Shown in pieces: positions 53,713-64,000 of a stretch of DNA of 64,000 nucleotides; within the stretch, counting starts at the first letter, position 1; each line of letters opens with the position of its first letter. The translations under genes were made by a program, and so were the position numbers. Location of the stretch: the NCBI GenBank assembly GCA_001600055.1, contig BCIV01000006.1:558001-622000 (forward strand), written 5' to 3'. The notes under the pieces were generated by a model, which worked only from the letters and a program-made list of their open reading frames with translations, had not been told where the DNA came from and did not search any database. Source of the stretch: Filobasidium wieringae. Taxonomy: Eukaryota; Basidiomycota; Tremellomycetes; Filobasidiales; Filobasidiaceae.

Positions 53713-56513
53713 ATGGGCGTGACAGGACTTACTACCTTTCTGAGAGAAGGGCGCAATGCCTTATCATCTGTCACCCGCCTTGAGGGTAGGATTGAGCAGA
53801 CCGAGTTAATACCTGGCGAATCAACCGATTATGTTTACAGGGCGAAAGAGGAGCAAATACCGCTAGTCGTAGATGTATGGGCGTAAGTCCATCTGTACAC
53901 GTTCCAACAAGAGTTCCAGCTGACGCTAAAGCACTTGCGTAGCTTTATCTTTGGCCTATACATGGGAAACGTTTCTTGGACTTCCGGAGGCGACTACAGA
54001 GCATTCTCGCAAGTCATACGGAGGACTATAGAAAGCTGGCATACCGTTGGTATCGCACCGTATTTCGTTTTTGACGGTATGTCTGGAGTTAACTTGTCAT
54101 TCCCATATCGGTCAAAAGTTTGATGAGCTTTTCAATAGGTCCAAGACCTAAATCGAAGCATCAAACCGTACTGAGACGCCTAGAAGAACCACTAAAGGTT
54201 GCACAACTGTTCTATAGGACTTCAACCGCTTCCAGATCCCACCCTTACTTTCAGCGCAACGATATCATACTTCCGCCATTCGTTTCGTCAGTCTGCAATG
54301 ATGTTTTACATGAGATGGGATTCATCGACGGAGTACACGTGTTCCATTTGGCCGAAGGAGAAGCCGACGGATATTGTGTGAGCTTGGCAACGGAGCTCGG
54401 TGCTTTCGTTCTAGGGAACGACTCCGATTTCGTCATTCTTGGTGCTAGCACTCAGCAAACTGGCTATCAAGGGTTCATCCCAATAGAGATGGTGCAGTGG
54501 ATGTTGACGGAGGAAGAACCAGCGTCATCGTCGAGTGCTGCTTCGACTATCGCCATGTCGGAAATGGGAGAAGAGGACGGATATACAGTGAAGAGATCGA
54601 AGAGAAAGACAAGTTCACGGGGGACTACATCTATCACGCCTAACACTCAGACAAGAATGCTCAATGGGCTAGTGCCACCACCGCTCACAGAGATTGCCTT
54701 CCCTGACGCGGTTCGGACGATGACTCTGATTCTACCATCCTTCAGCCCTTCTGCTCTATCGGATCGTCTTCGTATACCTTCGACTCATTTGCGGTTACTG
54801 GCCTCCTTGTTAGGAACCGATCATTCGCCTCCGGAAGCGCCTTTGCTGTTCTTCGATAGTAGCATGAAGAAGACCGAAAGGATTGAGCATGTTGCTAGAG
54901 TAATCCGAGAATGTCTTGTCCCCGGAGCATCATCAAGATTGAAGAAGAAGAGGCTTCCAAAGTATGCCGCAGCTTCTGTCTTTCGTCCACGACCGAAGAA
55001 TGAGGAAGGGACCGCTACAGATGACCAGGACCCTATACAGGCAATGAATGCAGGCGATGAGCTTTATTCGTTCATCTCGCTGGTCGTGCAGACCCTTCTT
55101 TTACGTCCTTTGGCCAATGATGAGATGTTACACGATCTGATCATCGCTATCATCGAGGCTACTTGTCATTATATCTTGCCTTGCACTCCGACGGAGCTGG
55201 GTCTTCGACTAGGTGGTAAAGGATCTAGCATAACAGGATACTGTTGCTCGACTTATCCCTACTGCGCGTGCCACCCCGTCGAACTCGTAGTACCGGCAAA
55301 TGACGGTCAGGATGCCGATCTCATTGCACAAGAACTTGGTGTAGCTCGACTATCGTATGCCCGAGCACGTAAATCTGGGTACATGAGCACGCTGTCTGCA
55401 TATTTACACTCGGATCGATCGTATCTGCACGTTTGTCTGGCGGATCCCGAAGGACAACCTCTAAGAGCATTTGAGGAGACAAGTAACCTTCGAATCAAAG
55501 CGTGGGAGATCATGCTAGAAGCTGTTCGGTACCTGCCATGTGATTCGAAGGTAATACAAGACGATGCTTCGGCAACATCGGAGCAAGAGGATTTGAGCGA
55601 GGAGCAAGCTGCTGGAGCACACCTGGTCGACAAAACGAATATCGATGTGCCGGAAGAGGTGGACACGGTCATGGGCAATATTGAGGTCGAAGCCGGTACC
55701 TTTTACTTTACCGATTACCTGCGCTCCGGATCCTCTACCCGCTTGACCGAGTTCAATCTCCCCTTGTTCACCACTGATTCGCGACCTGGAGCGATCGCGC
55801 TTCGAACACCCCTCGAACGGTTCACTTACTTCCTGGAACTGTTCGGATCGAACAATCAAGCAGTACTCGGACTGCCTTTGGAGTGGCAAAGTTTGGCAGC
55901 TATCCTACGTGTATCTGTCACATTACATTCAGCAATAGCGTCCCAGAGGAAAACCAAGTTGTTGACGGCGCAAGAACTTCGCCGGATCGTCACAGCTGGG
56001 TTTATCAGCGCGCGTCTTTGGAATAACAGAGACATGTTGGAAAAGGTCCAGGAAGGGGATCGCCTCTTGTTAGAGACGAGAAATTGCCATATTGTAGCGC
56101 TCGTTACAACTGTTGCACAGGAAGCGCTGATGGTTGCCCAAGCTCTTCGATTGCATGGCATCGAGGTGCATGAGAGAAAGGGCGAAAACGTGGATCGGCT
56201 GTCTTATACAATCGCGCCATACCATTTCATCGAAGGCACCATCTGGCATCGAGTGCTCAGTGCTGCTGATTTGCCAAAGCTCGCCAAGGAAGACAAGCAA
56301 ACTATAGACGCCCTTTACCTGGCAGTGACTGCAGGCATAGAGGGTAAGATATTAGGTATATCAATGGTAGACAGGTCACTCAAAAACAACACCGACCCTG
56401 AAAGCAACCCGCCCGCCCGAGTCAACAACAAAAGGCCTGCAAAGGAACAAAATCTAGATAGAGGAACTGGGAAAACCCACTTCAGTCGATACGGTGTACT
56501 ATCGACCATGTAG
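53713..56513 (+). CDS. Asteroid/XPG-type (FEN1-like) nuclease
   Basis: Three exons (53713-53882, 53943-54076, 54139-56513) give 892 residues. The protein begins MGVTGLTTFLREG, as in XPG-family nucleases and Asteroid homologues. Metal-site acidic residues are in place: LVVDVWA (first Asp), YFVFDG (second Asp), AEGEADGYCVSLA (Glu-x-Glu-Ala-Asp) and GNDSDFVILG (two Asp). A long insert (Ser/Arg/Lys-rich) follows, then an FEN-type C-terminal half with hydrophobic helices such as LPLEWQSLAAILRVSVTLHSAI. Asteroid proteins (human ASTE1) cut 3' DNA flaps/overhangs and counteract end resection in cooperation with shieldin; fungi have related proteins of unknown role. The first intron follows a WA-F join typical of the family. 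No truncation was seen. Confidence 0.78.
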
Positions 56514-56631
56514 CCAAAGCTGAGATGCGATATATTACTGTGTTGAAGATAAAGCCTGGCGTTTCGCCCTGCGGCAGGTTGTACAATGTATATAACATGA
56601 TAATATCAGCTCATCCGTACGAGACCATCCC
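56514..56631. other. Convergent gap, 118 bp
   Basis: Very short space between the stop of the Asteroid-type nuclease and the stop of OXA1; the transcripts may overlap at their 3' ends. Confidence 0.4.
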
Positions 56632-58275
56632 TTAACGTCCGCCTTGCTTTGCTCGTTTCGCTCGGGCTGCTGCTACACGCGCCTCCTTCTCGTGATCGAT
56701 TGACCTTCCCTTTTTCTTCGCAACCGGTGCTTGGAGCTTTTCGGGCTCGGCGAAGACTGATGTGTCTACGGAGTTCATCACCTTTCCACCTTCCCGAATC
56801 ACCTCTACCGTTTGAAGAGGGGATGCTTCTACGGCCTTGACCTGTCCCTTTCTAGCTGCCATCCTCATTTTGACCTGCTTCTCGGCTTCATCTCGAGATC
56901 GCTTGAGGAGCCACTCCTTCCCTTCCCTGAAAGTGTCAAGAGTACTAGGGGGAGGGATTGGCTTGTGACCAGGAGGGAGAGGGATTGTAGGGGGAGCCTT
57001 GATTCCAAGAGCACGCTTGAAACTTTTCGAGCTAATGATGAAGGTTTGAAGGAGAGTGAGGGAGTTTGAGAACGTCCAGTAAAACGTCAAGGCCTATAGA
57101 AAGTAAAATATTGCCGATCAAATACTTGTACCGTTGAATGAAACGAGGAACTTGCGTGGACTTACAGCAGACATCTTGGCAACGAAAGGGATAGCCAGAA
57201 CCGATATAACCCTCATAGCGTTGACGGTATGCTGCTGAGTCCTCGTCTTGTTTCCGCCCAATCCGTCCGCTCCCACCTGCATGACAGCCAAGGTCAAAGC
57301 CATACTGGTGATGGGTAGTACGTAGTAAGGATCGGCAGCTGTCAAATCGGTGAACCAAGCCAACCCTCCTTCCTTGAACTGGGGAACGGGAAGGTCTGCC
57401 ATTTTTCTGATAGCGAAGAAGAACGCTACAAATAGTGGCATTTGCAACAACGGCAAGCCGAGAGATCGGAGAGGATGGACATCGTGCTCTTTCCAAAGCT
57501 GCTGTAATTGCCCCGCATACACTCCTCCAGCTTGCATATCATTTCGTTGCTTGGCATCCGTCATCTTCTGCATCAAAGCCTTTTGTTGTTCCTGAATTGC
57601 CGACATTCTCGAGTTGTGAGCTTGCATGCGGACGATGAGGGGGAAAAGGGCTAGTCGAAGACATGCGGTGGTGAGCATGATCGTTCCCCACCAAGGGATC
57701 CCGAATCCGACGTGAATCGCTTCCAACGCATCTCGAAGCCATCCAGCGGGGTTGATGAAGGAATGTGTCATTCCCATCAATTTCAAATCACCGATCTTCA
57801 TGGCTGCATGGACTGCTTCCGGAGAGGCAAGAACGTCGGCGATGTTATCCGGGTTGGCGGCAATTAAAGATTCGATCGTGGGTACATCGGCCGTAGCAGG
57901 GGGTTGAGGGAGGATACTCGCTGGATCCGTCGAGGTGTATCCATCGGCCACGGGTGGAGGAGGGAAAGAAGAGGTAAGGCTGCCCTGATCAACGGGTTGA
58001 GATATTTCAGGGTTGACGGGTCCTGCCATACTTGCACCGTCCGTAGCAGCTTCCGCCGATGGGTCAGAATTAGCAGCTACTGTCCGTTCTGCTCGTCCGT
58101 TCACGCTAGGAATGGCCAGTGTCGTTTGGTCAACAGGAATTTGACCGGGAGTCTCTGGCCCAACCGGTTGAGGTGAGGCGGTAAAAGATACTGATCGAGT
58201 ACTATTGAGTAAAAGAGCGGATCGGAAGCTAGGAGTAGCGGGTTTCGAACTGAACATCAAGTTCGATCTTGCCAT
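56632..58275 (-). CDS. OXA1: Mitochondrial inner membrane insertase Oxa1
   Basis: Oxa1 inserts mitochondrially made proteins (and some imported ones) into the inner membrane; it belongs to the YidC/Oxa1/Alb3 family. Two exons (57166-58275 and 56632-57093) give 523 residues. The start MARSNLMFSSKPATPSFRSALL is a mitochondrial presequence (basic, Ser/Leu-rich, no acidic residues). A disordered Pro/Ser-rich stretch follows. The core has the spans FGIPWWGTIMLTTACLRLALFPLIV, QMPLFVAFFFAIRKM, ITSMALTLAVMQVG and FYWTFSNSLTLLQTF. It also has the HNSRMSAIQEQQKALMQKM loop. The C-terminal matrix tail (RDEAEKQVKMRMAARKGQV) is basic and helical, the ribosome-binding segment of the family. It is divergent from an ABC1 kinase, also mitochondrial. 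Confidence 0.93.
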
Positions 58276-58761
58276 AGGCCGACCAGCCTACAAATGTTGG
58301 ATAAGCTCATTTACGAAACAATCACTGATCGAAATTTAGAATCATACCTGCAGCGAAAATTGCCTAGCATTGCTCAACTTGACGCTGCCACTACCTAGTC
58401 TGGACGTTCTGTAGACCGAGCTCAATTAGATCTTCTTCCGCATGACTTTCCCCTTTCAAACTCACAATGACACCGAATTTGGCAGCCTGGTTCTAGTAAG
58501 CATCTTGGGCGGATTCCAGGTGTCTGACAATGGTGTAGACCTGTCTATCGAAGCCACGGGATGAGCTGGTTTACATTTCTAGTTGCTTACTTTCCGACGA
58601 CCTAGTTTCTATATATGACCGATCACGTGACTCACTAGGCTTTACCTGGAGCTCCCTCCTATGACGTTCTGCAATGTAAAGTTCAAGTCTTTCATAGTGC
58701 GCACCTTCAAGCACCCGAACGAGCTCATCAGCCAACAGCAGTTTATGCAAACAGCATTCGA
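58276..58761. promoter_or_regulatory. Divergent promoter region OXA1 / ABC1 kinase
   Basis: 486 bp between two head-to-head mitochondrial genes. A CACGTG E-box lies at 58624-58629. Part may contain 5' UTR introns that I cannot resolve. Confidence 0.5.
58624..58629. promoter_or_regulatory. E-box CACGTG in the OXA1/ABC1 intergenic region
   Basis: A single CACGTG in a GATCACGTGAC context. Binding factor unknown; bHLH (Cbf1-like) is inferred from the motif. Confidence 0.4.
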
Positions 58762-61723
58762 ATGAAATCCTGCCTAATTTCACGGCAGGTCGCTGCGGGC
58801 GCTCGCTTGTTGCGGAAATCGCAGGCGGGTCACACGACTCGATCGACAGGGACAGCAACTTCGTTGAGCCGATCTCTTCGATTCAATATCGATGTCGCTC
58901 CTTCGACTCTAGCAAAGACTCAAAGGGAATCTGTCGTTCAGCCGGAGAGACCCATCTCAACTATAATACGAGCTCGGATTGACCTAACAGGATTTCGCTT
59001 AAAGACACCGGTATTGCATTACCGACGATACGCAACTACAACCATCCCCCCTTCTCTCCTAGACGGCCCAAAATCGAAACCCCCACCTAAAGCTCTTCGA
59101 ACACATTCCCGCCGTCGTCTACTCTACTACCTGCTCGGATTCCTCCTTTTCTCTACGGTATGCTACCAAACGATACCCCCCGCCCGTCACCTCCTCATCG
59201 CTAGCATCCGATGTGCTCGACTGGTCAAAGCAGTCATCCTAAACGTCTTGGACTACAAGTACACGTTCTTAGATTGGTATCCTGAGGAAAAGTATTCCAA
59301 GGAACAGAGGAAACAGTTGGCCAGAAGAGATAGACACGCTTGTCATGCTCGAAGCAGTGAGAGGCTATTCCAGGCACTCAAGAGCAATGCAGGGATCTAC
59401 GTGAAGCTTGGACAACACATCGCTTCGATTCAAGCTCTGCCGAAAGAGTAGGTCGCTTGCATGTCTCGACTTGCAACCTTTCTTAGACTTACTCCCGATT
59501 CTTGTCAAAGATGGACCACCGCGATGCGTCCCCTCCAGGATCAGTGTTACCCCACTTCCATCCCCAAACTCGATGCGATGTTGAAGAAGGACATGGATAT
59601 GACGTGAGTGATATGTGATTCACCAATCATATGTTCTGGCGACTGACCTAAACTACCGATAGATTGGACGATCTTTTTATTGATTTCGATATTAATCCTA
59701 TCGGAGTTGCTTCTGTGAGCATTTTTTCCATCTCTATCCTCTATTCCAAGGCACTCTTGTCTCATGTCTATGCGCCACAGCTCGCTCAAGTCCATCGAGC
59801 AACAGATAGGAGAACTGGTAAAGATGTAGCTGTCAAGCTGCAGCATCCTCATTTGGAGGATTTCGTTGCTATTGAGTGAGTATCCTATTGGAGAGCCATA
59901 ACTTATAGCGAGGCGATATTGACGTTCTACGAGCCGCAGTATTACTACAGTGAACTGGTCAATGAAACTCGTCAAGGCTGTTTTCCCCGATTTGTGAGTG
60001 GTGAAGTCGAAGAGCTGTCAGCCGGAATCATTAAATGGATTGCGATTTCAGTGAATTCTCATGGTTGGGCAAAGAGATGACTGAGTGGGTGCATGATGCC
60101 CTTTTGGCGACTTCAGTAGGCCTATTTGGTTTCTAACCTTTTCCTATTCTTGTAGGATGCTACCTCTTGAAATGGTTCGTCTGTAGCCATTTATATTGGG
60201 AGACCGTCATACTTACTTTCGCCAGAACAGGATTTCGCGCATGAGGCTTGGAACTCTGACAAGGCAAGATCGGACTTTGAGCATCTGAAGGGAAAGACTC
60301 CGCTTTACATTCCCCAGGTGCTTTGGGCCGAGAGAAGGTGTATGGTCATGGAATGTAGGTTTACGGGTGACCCGCGGGCCGGTCGAGAGAAATTGCTCAA
60401 ATCTTCACCCTTCTTCACAGTCATCGAGGGAGCTCGAATCGATGATCTCAAGTACCTTAAAGATCATGGGATCGACCGAAATCAGGTATCGCAACAGTTG
60501 TCCAGAATCTTTTCTCAAATGGTTTACTTGAACGGATATTTCCATGCTGATCCTCATCATGTGTGTATTCCCACTCATTATGATCGACTTGAGCTATTCG
60601 CTAACTGACGTGTGATCGTAGGGAAACCTCCTTATTCGGCCCAAAGCACCGAAGTCGACTTCTCCCTTCAATTTTGATATCGTTCTTCTCGACCACGGTC
60701 AATATTTCGATTTAGACAACGACCTACGGGTCAACTATGCTCGGTTCTGGTTGAGCTTGATCTCTAGTAATACGGCTAAGAACCTGGAGAGAAGGAAGAA
60801 ATATGCCAAATTGGTAGCTAACGTCGACGACGACTTGGTCAGTAGCACTAGTTCCGAATTCCAATGTGCGTTATGGACTGACATGTACTGGTTCGTATAG
60901 TATCCGATCTTGGAAACAGCCATTACTGGACGAATGGGCTTGGCCGATGCTTCTCAACCAGACGCTACTTCTCCCCCTTCAGGCAAGCGCAAGAAAAGTC
61001 TGTTGGAACTACAATCTAGTGAGTTACTGATCACTCGTTCGGGTTCCCAACCAATGCTGAAGCTCGTGCTAATTTTTCGCAGTGAATGAAGAAGAAATGA
61101 ACGCTATCCGCACGGCAATGACCGAACAAGAGGGGCTTATCACTTCCATCTTCACGTTGCTGCGAAACGCACCCCGGTGAGCGAGATACCTTATGGAACG
61201 TCCTGTATAGAGGGCTGACTGTCTTGCAACAGGCGTCTGATCATGATTCTTAAGCTGAACGACTTGCAGCGTTCGTTGGACGAGTCTTTAGCTACTACGC
61301 ATGGACCAGTAAGTTCCCGATTGATTGGAAAAGGGCAACAGTTTGAACCTTATCCTCATGATTGTTGTGTTATAGTCGAGAATTTTCATTATCGTCGCGA
61401 GATTCTGTGCCTTTGCTGCGTGGGAAGATGACCGGAAGATACTTTCTAAGCGACTCAAGATTGAGGGGCTGAGCACTGATCTGATAGCATCGTGGTTCGA
61501 GGATTGGTGGCAGTATCAGAAGTACTACAAGTAAGCAACTGTACCACACCGTACTAGTACGCTAGGATCACTTACTCGATTTGCTATCTCAAACAGCGGT
61601 TTGCGCATAGTGGAATGGAGCCTGGACACCCGAGCTAAGCTGGTAAAGTTTGCTCTTTGGTTCAATGGATTCCGGAAGAAGGGTTGGAACGGAGCGTTTG
61701 ACGAAGCAGCTGGGCTTGCTTAG
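58762..61723 (+). CDS. ABC1/UbiB-family atypical kinase (ADCK1/5, Mcp2/Cqd2-like)
   Basis: ABC1 proteins are atypical kinases/ATPases of the mitochondrial inner membrane; yeast Mcp2/Cqd2 affects lipid and coenzyme Q distribution. The gene runs from the ATG at 58762 (Arg/Ser-rich presequence, then the hydrophobic LLYYLLGFLLFSTVCY) to the TAG at 61721. It has about 12 short introns. UbiB hallmarks are present: YVKLGQHIAS (KxGQ), PIGVAS-LAQVHRA (A-rich loop), AVKLQHP (lysine), FHADPH-HGN (catalytic HxDxxxGN) and LLDHGQYFDL (DHG in place of DFG). The order is the family order. MEF-IEGARIDD is the usual hinge. The C-terminal part (WSLDTRAKLVKFAL, FRKKGWNGAFDEA) is the ADCK1/2/5-type tail, not the COQ8 type. 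The A-rich loop has Val where COQ8 has Ala. Intron at about 60355 restores MEFIEG. Confidence 0.85.
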
Positions 61724-61961
61724 TAGATTGAAATGGTACTGAGACTTCAAAGATTGGCTTATAATCATGATCCTGATCATTGAACACCGCCATTTGTATC
61801 CAACAAGGAAAATACCAGATGTAACCTATTGTTTTGTTTGTGCAAGCACGTGACCGCAAATGACGAACCCCGGAACCTAGGGAAGCACTCGGTCTATCTT
61901 GGACGTCTTGGGTCTGTTGACCAGTTCGTTGTGACATCAAACCTTCACAGCTCATCGAAAA
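61724..61961. promoter_or_regulatory. Upstream region of the TFIIIC-type gene with E-box
   Basis: 238 bp. CACGTG at 61847-61852 lies 110 bp upstream of the ATG. No other motif was seen. Confidence 0.4.
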
Positions 61962-64000
61962 ATGTCTGATCAAGAAGCAGGTCCTTCGCGCCGTAGTGGT
62001 CGAAGGGTCGCTCGTATACGGTACGACCAATTTCAAGGGTTCGACCAACTTCCTGAGGAACTCGCGGGTCGTCCTCCAAGTACGGACGAAGACAGTGTAA
62101 GCGAGGACCAGACGGACGTGAAGGGCAACAGTAAAGCTAAGGGCAAGAAGAGAGAAGTGAAGAAGGCCAGATCTAGGCCTGTTAGCGATGAAGAATTTCA
62201 TCTCTCGGAAGGCATTGACGAGGAGGTTGAAGAGGAAGAAGAGGAAGAACTACGACGATACGATTCTGTAGGTATTGAGAGTCAAGAGGACGAAGATATG
62301 GAGGAGGACGAGGAGGGCGATGAAAGAATCAGAAAGCCAGCTAGGAACAGGAGGAAAGATCTAGTATCACAAACGGATAATACACCGAAAGACGAAGCGG
62401 ATTTACCTGATGACAAGGCGATAGTCGACTATAACTTCATAAATGATGTACCAGCCGTCATCGGACATCGCTACAACTTCGCAAAAGCTCTCGACAGGAA
62501 CAAGAGCCCTAAACTCGGCTCGTTGTCAAACCACCCTATCGGCTTGACTACTTTAAAGGAGAAGCCTCATTTCGGCAAACTTAGTCAAGTCGAAGTCAAT
62601 AAGGGAGATGGTTGGGATTCCCAGAGACGGTTCAAACACTCTACTGAGATAATGGTTAGTAGTCCTTTGGAGATTCCGTGGGATTTATGGACTGGTGAAG
62701 CCTGGTGGAATGAGTGTTGGACGTACGATAAGAAAGGGAAAGCCAGCTGGATTTCCAGATTCGATGTCGATGTCGGACTGAGTACAGTCGGAAGAGTCCC
62801 GAAGAAGGAGCTTCGCGTCCTTTCAGAAGAGTGAGTTTCCCGATATCGTTTATACATGATGCAGCCGTTGAAACGACCACACAGAGAGTCGAGAGCCTAC
62901 ATTCCTTCTCGAACTGGGAAGAGCGAGTTGACCTTGCATCTCGGTTTGGATAACCAGCAACCAGGCGTGAAAGCAGAAGTGATTCGATCGAGGGTATTCG
63001 ACAGTCGATGTTTAGGTACACTCAGCTCACAGTTTATCGTCTAGCATTTGCTGACGGAGTCATTCTTCGTCGCAGGTGGTCCTACCCAAAAGCAGTCGCA
63101 GCTGTTCGATGCGGGCGCGTATGTCTCAGGGCTCGAATGGTGCCCCATGTCCGAGGCAGAATCTAGCAGTAGGTCGAATCTACTCGCCAAAGGTCTGTAA
63201 TCCTCGTGCTAATGACTTGTTGTCAATAGAACGGAACTTTGCGATGTATCTCGCAGTGTCAACGCTCGATCCGGCCCAACAGCCGAACCAGACAGGAGGA
63301 TTGTTACCCGATCTGAAGGGTAGCCTGCAGCTCTGGTCTGTTTCACCAGATGGATCCAATACATCTATGGGTGGTCCAGATGATCTTTCAGACCCAGCAC
63401 ATAGTGTGACCATGCGGTGCGAAGTGGTTCTGTGTTTTGACGGAGGACCGGTCATCGAGTTTAAGTGGATGCCATTGGGTTGCTTTGACAAGGTCAGTGG
63501 CGGTCCTTCCGCTATCTTATTATTTTGCTGCGTGTTCTGACTCAAATCTCTGGTGCATAGAAGTCGAAAGCTGGCGTGATTTCAAAAATTGGAATCATCT
63601 CAGCGGTATTGACCGACGGATCCATCAGACTTTTCGCTATCCCCGATCCTACAGTACTCGAGACAGCCGAGAGAAAATACAGTGAGCAGTCCGGGCAAGC
63701 TCTTGGAGACTTCTGATTCGAACGAAGTACCGTAGTACAGGTCGAACCGCTGTTGACACTTGGCGTAGAAGATGCTGCTGCGACGACATTGGACTGGGGT
63801 GCAGCAGGACGGTTAGCTGTCGGTTTCAATAATGGTGAGAACGATATCTACGCTTGTGCCTAATTCGTTGGTCAAATTTCGTTGCGTTCCAGGATCCCTC
63901 GCATATTGGGACAACATGGTCGAGCTTCTTCGAGGCGAAGAGAAAGACTGCGAGTAGTGATACGGCTTGCGACTTAACATTCGATCCGAGCTGATTCCAA
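61962..64000 (+). CDS. TFIIIC subunit, WD40 type (Tfc6/Sfc6/GTF3C2-like); 3' end unresolved at the window edge
   Basis: TFIIIC recruits TFIIIB to tRNA genes. Exons 61962-62830, 62885-63015, 63076-63168, 63230-63492, 63561-63681, 63736-63834 and from 63893 are in phase. The first about 150 residues are acidic and basic low complexity (KSRSGRR-type, EEVEEEEEEEL). A WD40-like body follows, with VSGLEWCPMSE, FAMYLAVSTLD, GSLQLWSVSPDG, VIEFKWMPLGC, GIISAVLTDGSIRLFAIPDP and TTLDWGAAGRLAVGF. The pattern matches GTF3C2/Tfc6-like proteins, but I could not verify it by alignment. In exon 7 a TAG stop occurs at 63955; either the protein is about 546 residues, or there is a further intron (a GC-type GCGAGT donor at 63950 is possible). 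Other WD40 families remain possible. Confidence 0.5.

Overview
This is a gene-dense nuclear segment of a basidiomycete fungus, most likely a Tremellomycetes yeast (Cryptococcus/Kwoniella-like; the genus cannot be fixed from the sequence alone). The evidence is many short introns (about 45-120 nt) with GTNNGT donors and CTNAY branch sites, up to 19 exons per gene, short intergenic gaps, and fungus-specific families (FunK1-type kinase, Atg44 mitofissin, Arg-13/Ort1-type carrier). For most genes the exon chains were joined by hand, and the summed lengths divide by three.

Layout, left to right: 5' part of a mitotic B-type cyclin (-, runs off the left edge); NOP15-type ribosome biogenesis factor (-) divergent from TIM10 (+); dynactin p150Glued (+, 19 exons); pyruvate decarboxylase (+, 12 exons); intron-containing tRNA-Tyr (-); signal peptide peptidase (+); tubulin cofactor D (+); a long disordered protein carrying an RNase H1 N-terminal (viroplasmin-type) domain (-); an unrecognised gene (-); a FunK1-type kinase (-). 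A rearranged accessory block follows (about 30.2-33.4 kb) with a 3'-truncated PIF/Harbinger transposon and short repeats. Next come ribosomal protein uL4 (+); an APC-superfamily permease with a very long acidic N-terminus (+); proteasome subunit RPN1 (-); the SURF4/Erv29 cargo receptor (-) divergent from an ornithine carrier (+); a small unknown gene (+); ASF1 (-); ATG44 mitofissin (-) divergent from a PPR-like mitochondrial protein (+); an Asteroid/XPG-type nuclease (+); OXA1 (-) divergent from an ABC1/UbiB kinase (+); and a TFIIIC WD40-type subunit (+) at the right edge.

The genes do not form a pathway cluster; this is mostly housekeeping chromosome. One theme is mitochondrial: TIM10, the ornithine carrier, ATG44, the PPR-like protein, OXA1 and the ABC1 kinase. 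Two head-to-head pairs (ATG44/PPR and OXA1/ABC1) are mitochondrial on both sides, and each shares an intergenic region holding a CACGTG E-box. A second theme is unusual splicing: three convincing GC-AG introns, exons as small as 3, 9, 14 and 24 nt, and a 9-nt last exon in SURF4 that supplies the end of its ER-retrieval signal. No obviously new multi-gene system was found. The best leads are the RNase H1-N protein without a catalytic domain, the permease with its roughly 370-residue acidic extension, the broken Harbinger element, and the splicing oddities.
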